In this document: in pieces, positions 1-7,335 of the stretch | How the letters are laid out: every line of letters starts with the position of its first letter | How positions within the stretch are numbered: the first letter of the stretch is position 1 | Assembly (NCBI GenBank): GCA_003516865.1 | Contig: DPBR01000097.1 | Location: 12,537-38,276, forward strand | Reading direction: 5' to 3' | From: Oscillospiraceae bacterium | Lineage (GTDB): Bacteria > Bacillota > Clostridia > Oscillospirales > Ruminococcaceae | DNA length: 25,740 nucleotides | The notes under the pieces: generated by a model | What the model saw: only the letters and a program-made list of their open reading frames with translations | Databases searched by the model: none | What the model was told of the DNA's origin: nothing | Translations under genes and position numbers: made by a program

Positions 1-2
1 TG

Positions 3-1271
3 ATTTATGACGAGCTGAAAAAGCAGAATATTGTTTTCGGCGTTGATGAAAGCGCGATAAAAAAGATGGTTGAGGAGCGATATTACGATACTTCCGTAAA
101 TATTGCGAATTATAAAGCTCCGAAAAAGGGCGCGAACGGCTATATCAGCTTCCGTTTTGATAAGGAGCATAAGCTTAAGCCGCATCAGGACGAATTCGGC
201 GTTGCGGATTTCCGTGAGCTTAACTCAATTGTTCCTATCAGGAAAAACGAGGTTATCGCGGACATTATTCTTCCCGAAGAAGGAAAGCCCGGAAAAAACG
301 TTTTTGGCGAGGAGATTCCCGCCGAGGCGGGTATTCCTGCGAAAGTTTCCGTCGGAAAAAACACGCTTGTGACGATGGACGGGAAGAATATCGTTGCCGC
401 GTGCGACGGGCATATTGTTTTCGGAAACGGCTGTTTTAACGTTGAGGAAGCGGTTACGGTGAGGACCGACCTCGACATTTCCGTTGGTAATATCAGCTTT
501 TTCGGCGACGTTCACATCAAAGGCAACGTTATGGAGGGCTTTTCCGTGAACGCGGGCAAGTCCCTTAAAATAGACGGAAGCGTTTTCGGCGGCGAAATAA
601 GCGCGGGCGGAAATCTTACGGTTGTCGGCGGGTGCATCAATTCCAAGGTGAACTGCGGCGGCGACGCGGATATCGGCTTCTGCGAGAATTCGGACCTGTT
701 CGTAAAGGGAGATATCACCTCGAAGCAGTTCGCGTTCTGCACGGTTTTCTGTTACGGAAAGCTGACTACAAAAGGAGCGCGCGGGGTTATCGCAGGCGGA
801 AAAATCACTTCTATGCACGATATAAACGCGGGTATTATCGGTTCGGAAAAATACACGCCGACCGAGATTAATATAGGCGACGGTTCCGTGCTTTTTGCGA
901 GAAAACGCGAGGCTGAAAGCGAGTTTAACGACGCGACGAGGATTTATGACCTTTCGATAAAAAATCTTGCGTTTCTGAAAAACAGAAAGGAAATGCAGGG
1001 CGGCGCTTTGAACGATGAACAGCAGCGTCAGCAGCGCATCGAAATGCAGAACAAGCTGTTTTACGGAATGAAGAAAACCGAGCTTCAGGAGCTTATCGCA
1101 AAGCTTGACGCGGATATAAACGAGCGTGATAATTTGAGCGCGGTTGTAAACGGGACGATTTATCCCGGAGTGAAATTCTGCATAAACTTTCTTACGCTGG
1201 ACGTTGTTGAGGCGGCAAAACACGCGCGCGTCACGATTGTGAACGACACGCTTACGATTTTGCCGATGTAG
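3..1271 (+). CDS. DUF342 / FapA-like polymer-forming protein, 5' end outside window
   Basis: The reading frame is open from the first bases of the window. The 21 codons before the ATG at 66 read like the normal family N-terminal domain, so this is a 5'-truncated gene of at least 422 residues, not one starting at 66. After the N-terminal domain comes a long glycine-rich region of short repeating strands (about residues 120-290 counted from the ATG at 66), as in the right-handed beta-helix of DUF342/FapA proteins, and then a charged, probably coiled-coil tail (about 290-360). FapA-family proteins are linked to flagellar assembly in some bacteria, but many non-flagellated Clostridia carry DUF342 proteins whose role is unknown. 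No flagellar gene is visible here, so a motility role should not be assumed. The family assignment is fairly safe; the function is not known. Confidence 0.8.
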   Translation: MYDELKKQNIVFGVDESAIKKMVEERYYDTSVNIANYKAPKKGANGYISFRFDKEHKLKPHQDEFGVADFRELNSIVPIRKNEVIADIILPEEGKPGKNVFGEEIPAEAGIPAKVSVGKNTLVTMDGKNIVAACDGHIVFGNGCFNVEEAVTVRTDLDISVGNISFFGDVHIKGNVMEGFSVNAGKSLKIDGSVFGGEISAGGNLTVVGGCINSKVNCGGDADIGFCENSDLFVKGDITSKQFAFCTVFCYGKLTTKGARGVIAGGKITSMHDINAGIIGSEKYTPTEINIGDGSVLFARKREAESEFNDATRIYDLSIKNLAFLKNRKEMQGGALNDEQQRQQRIEMQNKLFYGMKKTELQELIAKLDADINERDNLSAVVNGTIYPGVKFCINFLTLDVVEAAKHARVTIVNDTLTILPM

Positions 1272-1340
1272 CGTGCGCCGTAAAAATCGCGGACGCGCGA
1301 AATCAGCGACACGGGAAAACGTTTTAAGCTGGGAGAACAG

Positions 1341-1934
1341 ATGAAAAGTAACATTCTGATTATTATTGGCGCTGTTCTGGCGGCGGTCGGAGTTATCACG
1401 CTTGTGATTATTTTCAGTCAGCCGTCCGAGGGCGTGGGTTCGTCCGATTATCAATATTCGACGAATTCTTCAAGTCAGCCTTATGAAAGCGGCGATTCTT
1501 ACGGCGGTCAGGAAAGCACCGTAAATCACCGCCCGGGCGACGGTCAGAGCAGCGAGGCGGCAAAAAATGTCGTCGCTATGGCATATTCTCTGATTAATAC
1601 GCCCTATGCTGAGAACGGCGCTTCTCCGGACGGTTTCGATAATTCGGGCTTTATTTATTATGTTATGAGGAAAAACGGCTTTCTGACTTGTCCGAGAGGC
1701 ACGATTGCACAGTCCGAATGGGGTGCGAAGAGAAGTTACGGAAATCTTTGCGCGGGCGACCTCGTCTTTTTCTCGGACGACGGCCGGGATAACATAAGCT
1801 TTGGCGGAATTTACGCGGGAGGCGGCGAGATGATTGCCTGCATAACGCATAACGGAGTAACCAAGGTCTGGAGCGTTGATATCACAACGGATTATTATTG
1901 CAGGAATTTTGCGCGCGGAATAGCCATAAGCTGA
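1341..1934 (+). CDS. Membrane-anchored NlpC/P60-like protein lacking catalytic Cys and His
   Basis: 197 residues. A single hydrophobic segment (about 4-26) without a lipobox is followed by a Ser/Gln/Gly-rich linker (27-72) and a C-terminal NlpC/P60 fold (about 73-197). The fold is recognisable from the SGFIYYVMRKNG helix after the active-site position, the GDLVFFS strand (139-145) and the GGIYAGGGEMI strand pair (155-165). NlpC/P60 enzymes cleave peptidoglycan stem peptides with a Cys-His pair. Here the usual DCSG motif reads D100-N101-S102-G103, and the catalytic His before the VGIY-type strand is Phe154. Both changes are read directly from the DNA. The product is probably an extracytoplasmic, membrane-tethered pseudoenzyme that may bind the cell wall or regulate another hydrolase (inference). 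A GGGAG sequence lies just before the ATG. Confidence 0.75.
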   Translation: MKSNILIIIGAVLAAVGVITLVIIFSQPSEGVGSSDYQYSTNSSSQPYESGDSYGGQESTVNHRPGDGQSSEAAKNVVAMAYSLINTPYAENGASPDGFDNSGFIYYVMRKNGFLTCPRGTIAQSEWGAKRSYGNLCAGDLVFFSDDGRDNISFGGIYAGGGEMIACITHNGVTKVWSVDITTDYYCRNFARGIAIS

Positions 1935-1968
1935 GCTTTTGCGCGGATTTTTGAAAGGAATTTGCTGA

Positions 1969-2934
1969 ATGAAAACGGTTATCGCCGATAACAGCCTTTG
2001 TGTAAATACGCTGTCGGACAGCGCGACGGGCGACGATATTTTCAGCTATATTGAAATGCTTGCGGCGTCGGGCGTAAAGTATGTGGAGCTGGATTTTCGC
2101 GCCGCTATGAAGCTGAAGCGGCTTCCCGAAGGAATAGGGTATATTTTCCGTATGGTTGACCCGATGTTTCTGCGGCTGACGGAGGTTTTTGACTTTGATT
2201 ACATTCTCATAAATTTCCCCGACCTGAAGAAGAGAATTTCCACAAAGGTTCCGATTATGCTTGAGCTTCCTGTTGTGGAGTCGCTTCCGGGGCGCGCCGT
2301 AAGATTTGCGCAGTCGCTTATCGACGGTAAAATCTCGCTGCTCAGACTTTGCGGGAAATTTGATTTCAGCAGCGCCGAGGAAGCTTCGGGGTATGTGTGC
2401 CGCCTGAAAAACGACGTCGCCGTGCCGGTTGATTTCTGCCCGCTGAACACATACAAAAACGCTGTTGACAGCGCGATTAAGCTTGCTCTTGCGAATGCCG
2501 ACAGCATAACGCTTTCGATGGGTTCAGGCGGGAAATACGCCGCGTTTGAGGATTTTCTGTTCACGCTCATCTCCGTGTACGACGCGATACCCGCCGAACT
2601 TAACGCGGGCGCGATGTGCAGGGCTTCGGTGTTTGGGAACTATATTTTCGGGAATACGCGCGCAGATAGGGTTATGCAGCTTATGGAAGTCCTCGACAGC
2701 GATATAAGAATGTTGAAAAACGCAGACACGGGCGGAGAAGTTAAAACGAGAATAAGGCTAAAGGATACGCAGTTTTTGCGGCAGGCGTATGTTTCAGCCG
2801 TTGAAAAAATGCTCAAAAACGAGGAACTTGAAAATGATATCTCCGAGGAACTCGCAAAGGCGGTCGGGAAGAGCGAAGCAAGCGTTTTCAGCGATGATAT
2901 TCTGAATGAAAAGCGCAGGGGACTTTTGAATTAG
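1969..2934 (+). CDS. Degenerate DRE-TIM (homocitrate/isopropylmalate synthase-like) barrel protein
   Basis: 321 residues, soluble. The pattern resembles the aldolase-type barrel of DRE-TIM metallolyases. An N-terminal strand 'IADNSL' (5-10) sits where the family has DTTLRDG, then comes 'SGVKYVELDF' (34-43), resembling the GVDYIEVG strand. A stretch at 183-200 (SMGSGGKYAAFEDFLFTL) resembles the GxGxxxGNAxLE segment near the end of the barrel. The metal-binding HxHND motif is replaced by FCPLN (156-160), and the Arg-Asp of the first strand are absent, so the usual acyl-CoA condensation is not expected. The residues after about 240 form a charged helical tail. The homology call is from pattern only and moderate. 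It sits 34 bases after the NlpC-like gene and 13 bases before the HAD gene, probably in one transcript. Confidence 0.45.
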   Translation: MKTVIADNSLCVNTLSDSATGDDIFSYIEMLAASGVKYVELDFRAAMKLKRLPEGIGYIFRMVDPMFLRLTEVFDFDYILINFPDLKKRISTKVPIMLELPVVESLPGRAVRFAQSLIDGKISLLRLCGKFDFSSAEEASGYVCRLKNDVAVPVDFCPLNTYKNAVDSAIKLALANADSITLSMGSGGKYAAFEDFLFTLISVYDAIPAELNAGAMCRASVFGNYIFGNTRADRVMQLMEVLDSDIRMLKNADTGGEVKTRIRLKDTQFLRQAYVSAVEKMLKNEELENDISEELAKAVGKSEASVFSDDILNEKRRGLLN

Positions 2935-2947
2935 TGAGGGATTTATT

Positions 2948-3736
2948 ATGATAAGGCTCATAGCTTCGGATATGGACGGAACGCTTCTTGATGATGAAAA
3001 GCGGCTTCCGAAGGATTTTTTTCCCGTCCTCGACAGGCTTATTGAAAAGAAGATTATTTTCACGGTTGCAAGCGGAAGAACCTATACCGCGGTTGAGCAT
3101 CTTCTGCCGGAAAAATACCGCGAAAAGATTTCATATATCTGCGATAACGGCGCTTGTACGCTGCTTAACGGAAAGGTTACGAATGTTTTTCCGCTTGAAC
3201 GGGACGTTTACGAAAATGTGATTTCGGTCTGCGCGGAAGCGGAGGATTTTACCGTTATCGTGTGCGCGGAAAGCGGCGTTTATCACCTTGATTTGGACGA
3301 AGAATTCACGAAAGACGTCGGGAGATTTTACAAATTTCACAAAACAATCAACGATTTCCTTGACGTAAACGATACGATTTACAAGCTTGCGATTTGCGAC
3401 AAAAAGGGCGCGCTCCGCCACGGAAAGCCGCTTCTTGAAGGCGTTTTCGGCGATAAGCTGAATATTCAGGCTTCGGGTGAGTTCTGGATGGACGTTATGG
3501 CGGGCGGCGTGAGCAAGGGCGCGGCGCTGAGGGCGCTTCAGAAAACGCTTGGAGTAACGCGCGAAGAAACGATGGCGTTCGGCGATTATTTCAACGACGC
3601 GGATATGCTTATGGCTGCGGATTACAGCTTTTGTATGGAAAACGGTCACGAGGACGTGAAAAAGCTCTGCCGCTTTGTTGCTCCCGACAATAACAGCGGC
3701 GGCGTGACAAAATGTATAAGAAAATTCGTGCTTTAA
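2948..3736 (+). CDS. Cof-type HAD-IIB family phosphatase
   Basis: 262 residues, the normal length for the Cof family. All four HAD motifs are visible: DMDGT with nucleophile Asp8 and acid/base Asp10, Ser42 in TVASGRT, Lys190 in the KGAALRAL segment, and the GDYFNDADM motif (212-220) supplying Mg2+-binding acidic residues. The cap domain lies between motifs II and III, as in HAD-IIB. These cytosolic enzymes dephosphorylate small phosphorylated metabolites such as sugar phosphates or phosphorylated cofactors; the substrate cannot be read from sequence. The ATG follows a GAGGGA sequence and lies 13 bases after the preceding stop, suggesting co-transcription. Confidence 0.93.
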   Translation: MIRLIASDMDGTLLDDEKRLPKDFFPVLDRLIEKKIIFTVASGRTYTAVEHLLPEKYREKISYICDNGACTLLNGKVTNVFPLERDVYENVISVCAEAEDFTVIVCAESGVYHLDLDEEFTKDVGRFYKFHKTINDFLDVNDTIYKLAICDKKGALRHGKPLLEGVFGDKLNIQASGEFWMDVMAGGVSKGAALRALQKTLGVTREETMAFGDYFNDADMLMAADYSFCMENGHEDVKKLCRFVAPDNNSGGVTKCIRKFVL

Positions 3737-3759
3737 GGAGGGCACACTAATTCTTTTTT

Positions 3760-5025
3760 ATGAATGCAACAAACATTATAATTATTGTTCTGATGATAAT
3801 GTTTTCGGCGTTTTTTTCGGCGTCGGAAACCGCGATTTCAAGCGTAAACAGAATACGTCTTAAAAATATGGCGGAGAACGGAAACCGCGGCGCGGCGCGG
3901 GCGCTTAAAATTCTCGGAAAGTACGACAAGGCGCTCACGACCATACTTATCGGCAATAATATTGTAAATATCACCTGCTCGTCAATCGCAACGGTTGTAT
4001 GTATCGCGGTTGTCGGGGAGCAGTACGGTTCGCTTGTTTCAACGATTGTGACGACGATTGTAGTGCTGATTTTCGGCGAGGTTATGCCGAAAAGTATCGC
4101 GAAAGACCACGCAGAGCCGATTGCAATAGGCGTTTCTGCGGTGATTTCGTTCTTGATGCTGATATTCACGCCATTTTCGGCTTTCTTTATTTTGCTGAAA
4201 AATGGCATTGCGAAGCTGTTCCGCAGCAAGGAGTCCGTGAGCGTGACCGAAGAGGAGCTTATGGCGATTATCGACGAAATTGAGGACGAGGGCGTTCTTG
4301 AACAGCAGGAGAGCAATCTTGTGCGCTCGGCATTGCAGTTCGACGAAACCACGGTTGACGAGATAATCACGCCGAGAGTAAGCGTTGTAGCGGTTGACGT
4401 AAACGACAGCGCAAAGGACGTCTGCGATAAGTTCCTGAGCGAGCAGTATTCGAGAATGCCGGTTTACGAAAAGACACTCGATAACATAATAGGCGTAATC
4501 AACCAGAAGGACTTTCTCAAGGAGTATCTCGCGCAGGGCGAAAAGCTGATGATTCGCGACATTGTGCAGGAAACGGTTTATTTCCCGCATATGCTGAGGA
4601 TTTCCGAGGTTCTGCGCACAATGCAGAAGAAAAAGTGCCATATGTGCGTTGTTCTCGACCAGCACGGCGGAACGCTCGGAATTGTCACGATGGAGGACCT
4701 GCTTGAGGAGCTTGTCGGCGAAATATGGGACGAGAGCGACGAGGTTAAAAGCCCGATTACAACGGTTTCGGAGAACGTTTTCGAGGTTTACGGCGACGTT
4801 TCGCTCGGAAATCTGAGAAGATTTTTCGAGGACAGGGAAATTGACGTTGAAATCGAGAGCGAAGCGCATACCGTTGCGGGGTGGGTTCTGGAGCTGTTTG
4901 GAAGTATTCCGAAAAACGGCGATGTAGTGCGCTCGGAGAGATTTGTTGTGACGGTTCTCGAAGCGGCGGAGCTTAGGGTCAACAAGGTCAGGATTGAACT
5001 TGTATCCGACGAGGTGAAGGATTGA
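3760..5025 (+). CDS. CNNM/CorC-HlyC family transporter-like membrane protein (DUF21 + CBS pair)
   Basis: 421 residues. An N-terminal DUF21/CNNM transmembrane domain (about 1-150, hydrophobic helices near 3-25, 57-80, 88-110 and 121-148, with the typical FFSASETA motif at 18-25) precedes two CBS domains (about 200-325, including 'ITPRVSVVAV' and 'SRMPVYE') and a C-terminal CorC_HlyC domain (about 338-415). Family members bind Mg2+-ATP and are implicated in Mg2+ or other divalent cation transport; the older name 'hemolysin C' is misleading. The ATG is the only start that gives the family N-terminus. The strong AAGGAGG (3735-3741) is 18 bases upstream, unusually far. The stop overlaps the next start as TTGA. 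Confidence 0.92.
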   Translation: MNATNIIIIVLMIMFSAFFSASETAISSVNRIRLKNMAENGNRGAARALKILGKYDKALTTILIGNNIVNITCSSIATVVCIAVVGEQYGSLVSTIVTTIVVLIFGEVMPKSIAKDHAEPIAIGVSAVISFLMLIFTPFSAFFILLKNGIAKLFRSKESVSVTEEELMAIIDEIEDEGVLEQQESNLVRSALQFDETTVDEIITPRVSVVAVDVNDSAKDVCDKFLSEQYSRMPVYEKTLDNIIGVINQKDFLKEYLAQGEKLMIRDIVQETVYFPHMLRISEVLRTMQKKKCHMCVVLDQHGGTLGIVTMEDLLEELVGEIWDESDEVKSPITTVSENVFEVYGDVSLGNLRRFFEDREIDVEIESEAHTVAGWVLELFGSIPKNGDVVRSERFVVTVLEAAELRVNKVRIELVSDEVKD

Positions 5026-5669
5026 AACCGTTTTATATTGCGCTGATTGTCCTTTCGGGAGGATATCTAATCGCTCACGTTATGGCAAAGTTTTTTTTCG
5101 GGAAAACGCTTTTTCCCGATACGAGCGAGCTTTTTTCCGATAAAAAAGAGCGAAATCTCTGGCAGACCGTTTTCCCAAAGAATATGCTGCGGCTTGTGAT
5201 ATTCGTTCTGACAGGCTCGATAAGCGGTCTGCTTATGGATATCGCGGGGCTTGCGGGGTGGATTTCGCTTTTGTTTGCGCCGGTTGCGGGAATTTTCTTT
5301 AACTTCCTGATATCGATGGTTTTTTCTCCGATTTACCTTAAATATCACAAAAGCGCCGAGCCGAGCGACGAAGAGCTTTGCGAGCTTACGGGAAAGGTTG
5401 TGGAGGACGTTGAACCGGACGGTTTCGGGGTTATCGAGGTTCGGCACGGCTCGAAAAATTACCTTTTCCGCGCGGTTTCCGCAAACGAACGGTTCATACC
5501 AAAGGGAACGGGCGTTGTTGTGATTTACGCGCAGGATTCGTGCTGTTTTGTCGAGAGCGAGGAGCATTTGTGCGATATTTTGTTTGAGGACGACAAGAAT
5601 GATGATACTAATATAGGAGAAATCTCCGAAGAAAACGAAAATTCGGCGCAAGATGAGAAAAAATATTGA
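5022..5669 (+). CDS. NfeD-like membrane protein with C-terminal OB-fold
   Basis: 215 residues starting at a TTG that overlaps the stop of the CNNM gene by four bases (translational coupling). Three hydrophobic segments (about 4-24, 57-76 and 79-104) are followed by a soluble beta-rich domain (about 120-180) that begins with a 'GKVVEDVEPDGFG' strand and looks like the NfeD OB-fold, then an acidic low-complexity tail. NfeD proteins typically accompany flotillin- or stomatin-type membrane scaffolds; no such partner is in this window. Here the neighbour is a cation-transport-like CNNM protein, which may be its partner (inference). It is the last gene before the strong ribosomal-protein promoter; no terminator is visible between them. 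Confidence 0.7.
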   Translation: MKPFYIALIVLSGGYLIAHVMAKFFFGKTLFPDTSELFSDKKERNLWQTVFPKNMLRLVIFVLTGSISGLLMDIAGLAGWISLLFAPVAGIFFNFLISMVFSPIYLKYHKSAEPSDEELCELTGKVVEDVEPDGFGVIEVRHGSKNYLFRAVSANERFIPKGTGVVVIYAQDSCCFVESEEHLCDILFEDDKNDDTNIGEISEENENSAQDEKKY

Positions 5670-5687
5670 AAAAATATAAAAAAGTGC

Positions 5688-5716
5688 TTGACAAAACGGG
5701 TTTTGTGTGATATAAT
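5688..5716 (+). promoter_or_regulatory. Sigma-A type extended -10 promoter of the rpmG-secE-nusG-rplK-rplA operon
   Basis: A perfect TTGACA (5688-5693) and a perfect TATAAT (5711-5716) are separated by 17 bases, with TG at 5708-5709 giving an extended -10. The predicted start site is near 5723, leaving a leader of about 119 bases before rpmG. A perfect 7-bp inverted repeat (ACAAAAC-GG-GTTTTGT, 5691-5706) fills the end of the -35 and the spacer. Confidence 0.93.
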
Positions 5717-5719
5717 GAG

Positions 5720-5739
5720 TATACCTCGAATGGGGTATA
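5720..5739. promoter_or_regulatory. Palindrome at the predicted transcription start of the rpmG operon
   Basis: TATACC (5720-5725) and GGTATA (5734-5739) are perfect inverted arms; one G-T and one C-G pair extend them inward around a GAAT loop. A run of seven T follows. It overlaps the predicted +1, so it could be an operator or start-site secondary structure. It looks like a terminator, but RNA made from this promoter would not contain the full left arm. The binding factor is unknown. Confidence 0.4.
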
Positions 5740-5841
5740 TTTTTTTGTGCGTTTTTATAAAACGCGTATAACCCCAAAAGCGACCGCTGCAAAGGGCTGC
5801 GGCTTATGAGGGAGGCAATATGAAAACAGGAGGTGCCGAAA

Positions 5842-5991
5842 GTGAGAGTAAAAATTACATTGGCGTGTTCGGAGTGCAAGCAGCGCAATTACAACTCCAT
5901 GAAGAACAAGAAAAACGACCCCGACAGACTTGAAATGAACAAGTACTGCAGATTCTGCAAGAAACACACTCTTCACAAGGAAACTAAGTAA
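5842..5991 (+). CDS. rpmG: 50S ribosomal protein L33 (zinc-binding form)
   Basis: 49 residues, the normal L33 length, beginning MRVKITLACSEC at a GTG preceded by AGGAGGT (5828-5834) seven bases away. Two CxxC pairs (C9/C12 and C36/C39) identify the zinc-binding C+ form; the NKYCRFCKKHTLHKETK C-terminus is diagnostic. L33 sits near the E site of the large subunit. It is first in the secE-nusG operon, a common arrangement in Gram-positive bacteria. Many Firmicutes carry a second zinc-free copy elsewhere that is used under zinc starvation; none is seen here. Confidence 0.97.
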   Translation: MRVKITLACSECKQRNYNSMKNKKNDPDRLEMNKYCRFCKKHTLHKETK

Positions 5992-6009
5992 TACGGGAGG
6001 AATTCAGGT

Positions 6010-6327
6010 ATGGCTAAAGATTTGGAGCTTGAGAAGAGCTCTCCCGAAAGTGAAGAGGCAAAGGACAAGGTAAAAAAAGGTACGGAAAAGTCCAAAAAGA
6101 CTGATAAGGACAAGGATAAGAAAGCGGCGAAGGGAAAGAAACCCAAGAAGGGTTTTGTAAAGTACCTGAAGGACGCAAAATCCGAGTTCAAGAAGGTTGT
6201 CTGGCCGACGCCCAAGGAAACGACGCGCAATACGGTTGTCGTTGTTGTTATATGCGTGTTGGCGGGTCTGTTCGTGTTCGGACTTGATTCGCTGTTCGGC
6301 CTTTTGAACAATTTGCTGTTCCATTGA
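6010..6327 (+). CDS. secE: Preprotein translocase subunit SecE
   Basis: 105 residues. A Lys/Asp/Glu-rich N-terminal extension (1-48) precedes the conserved amphipathic SecE region (FVKYLKDAKSEFKKVVWPT, 49-67) and one transmembrane helix (about 74-98), the single-span form usual in Gram-positive bacteria. SecE clamps SecY in the SecYEG translocon. A GGGAGG SD sequence (5994-5999) precedes the ATG. The gene lies 18 bases after rpmG and 15 before nusG. The long charged N-terminus is low complexity and probably disordered. Confidence 0.96.
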   Translation: MAKDLELEKSSPESEEAKDKVKKGTEKSKKTDKDKDKKAAKGKKPKKGFVKYLKDAKSEFKKVVWPTPKETTRNTVVVVVICVLAGLFVFGLDSLFGLLNNLLFH

Positions 6328-6342
6328 TTTACGGGGGTTAAT

Positions 6343-6870
6343 ATGGCTGACTCAGAAGCAAAATGGTATATTCTTCACACCTATTCGGGTTATGAGAATA
6401 AGGTTGCCGCGGATATAATGAAGCTCGTTGAAAACAGAAATCTTCAGAATCTTATCGAGGACGTTATGGTTCCGACTGTGACAAAGACCGTTGAAAGAGA
6501 AAGCGGAAAGGTTGTCGAGGTTGAGGAAAAGGTTTATCCGGGATATGTTTTCGTGAAAATGGTGGAAACCAACGAGTCGTGGTATATTTGCAGAAACACC
6601 AGAGGAGTCACCGGATTTGTCGGTCCCGAAAGCAAGCCTACGCCGCTCAGCGAAGCCGAGGTTAAGAACCTTGAGCAGGGCAGGAAAGAAGCTGCCGTTT
6701 CGTTTGAAAAGGGCGATAAGGTCGTTATCAGACAAGGCGTGCTTGAAGGGTTTGAGGGTACTGTTTCCGAGGTTGACGAGGACAAGGGCACGGTTGTTGT
6801 CGACGTCTTCAATATGTTCGGAGAGGCTACGCCTACAACGCTTGAAATCACCGCAATCAAGAAAATTTAA
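6343..6870 (+). CDS. nusG: Transcription termination/antitermination factor NusG
   Basis: 175 residues, the usual length. The NGN domain (about 6-115) starts with KWYILHTYSGYENKV and contains the VYPGYVFVKM core strand. The C-terminal KOW domain (about 122-175) contains 'FEKGDKVVIRQGVLEGFEG'. NusG binds RNA polymerase through NGN and modulates pausing and termination, while KOW contacts Rho or ribosomal S10. It follows secE by 15 bases with a GGGGG sequence upstream, the conserved secE-nusG pairing. Confidence 0.98.
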   Translation: MADSEAKWYILHTYSGYENKVAADIMKLVENRNLQNLIEDVMVPTVTKTVERESGKVVEVEEKVYPGYVFVKMVETNESWYICRNTRGVTGFVGPESKPTPLSEAEVKNLEQGRKEAAVSFEKGDKVVIRQGVLEGFEGTVSEVDEDKGTVVVDVFNMFGEATPTTLEITAIKKI

Positions 6871-6902
6871 TTGTTTTTCAAAAAATATGGAGGAAAAATG
6901 CT

Positions 6903-7328
6903 ATGGCACAGAAGGTAGTTGGATTTATTAAATTGCAGATTCCCGCCGGCAAAGCGACGCCGGCTCCCCCCGTCGGACCGGCTCTCGGTCAGCACGGCGT
7001 AAATATTATGGCGTTTACGAAGGAGTTCAACGAGCGTACCAAGGATAAGGCTGGTCTGATTATCCCCGTTGTTATCACGGTTTACGCTGACAGAAGCTTC
7101 ACGTTTATCACAAAGACGCCGCCCGCTTCGGTTCTTATCAAGAAGGCTTGCAAGATTGAAAGCGGTTCGGGCGTTCCGAACAAGACTAAGGTTGCCAAGA
7201 TTACCAAGGCTCAGCTTAAGGAAATCGCGGAAACCAAGATGCCCGACCTTAACGCTGCGAATATCGATACCGCAATGTCTATGATTGCGGGTACCTGCCG
7301 TTCGATGGGCGTAGAAGTTGCAGACTGA
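6903..7328 (+). CDS. rplK: 50S ribosomal protein L11
   Basis: 141 residues, exactly the usual L11 length. The N-terminal domain carries the proline-rich signature PAGKATPAPPVGPALGQ (residues 14-30), and the C-terminal domain binds the 23S GTPase-associated region. The start is the ATG nine bases after GGAGG (6889-6893); an out-of-frame ATG lies at 6898-6900. L11 takes part in factor-dependent GTP hydrolysis and in RelA-type stringent sensing. The 72-base spacer to rplA carries a candidate L1-binding structure. Confidence 0.98.
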   Translation: MAQKVVGFIKLQIPAGKATPAPPVGPALGQHGVNIMAFTKEFNERTKDKAGLIIPVVITVYADRSFTFITKTPPASVLIKKACKIESGSGVPNKTKVAKITKAQLKEIAETKMPDLNAANIDTAMSMIAGTCRSMGVEVAD

Positions 7329-7335
7329 AATTAAC

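Noticed and set aside
225..1454. 409-codon minus-strand frame opposite the DUF342 gene
   Set aside because: The plus strand has clear family features; this frame is Arg/Asn-rich shadow and crosses into the next gene.
5720..5739. TATACC...GGTATA as a CsoR-type copper operator
   Set aside because: It resembles the CsoR palindrome only loosely, and no csoR, copZ or copA gene is nearby; a copper-controlled ribosomal operon would be odd.
5718..5746. Hairpin plus T-run after the rpmG promoter as an intrinsic terminator or attenuator
   Set aside because: The left arm begins before or at the predicted +1, so RNA from this promoter cannot form the full stem; no other upstream promoter is evident.
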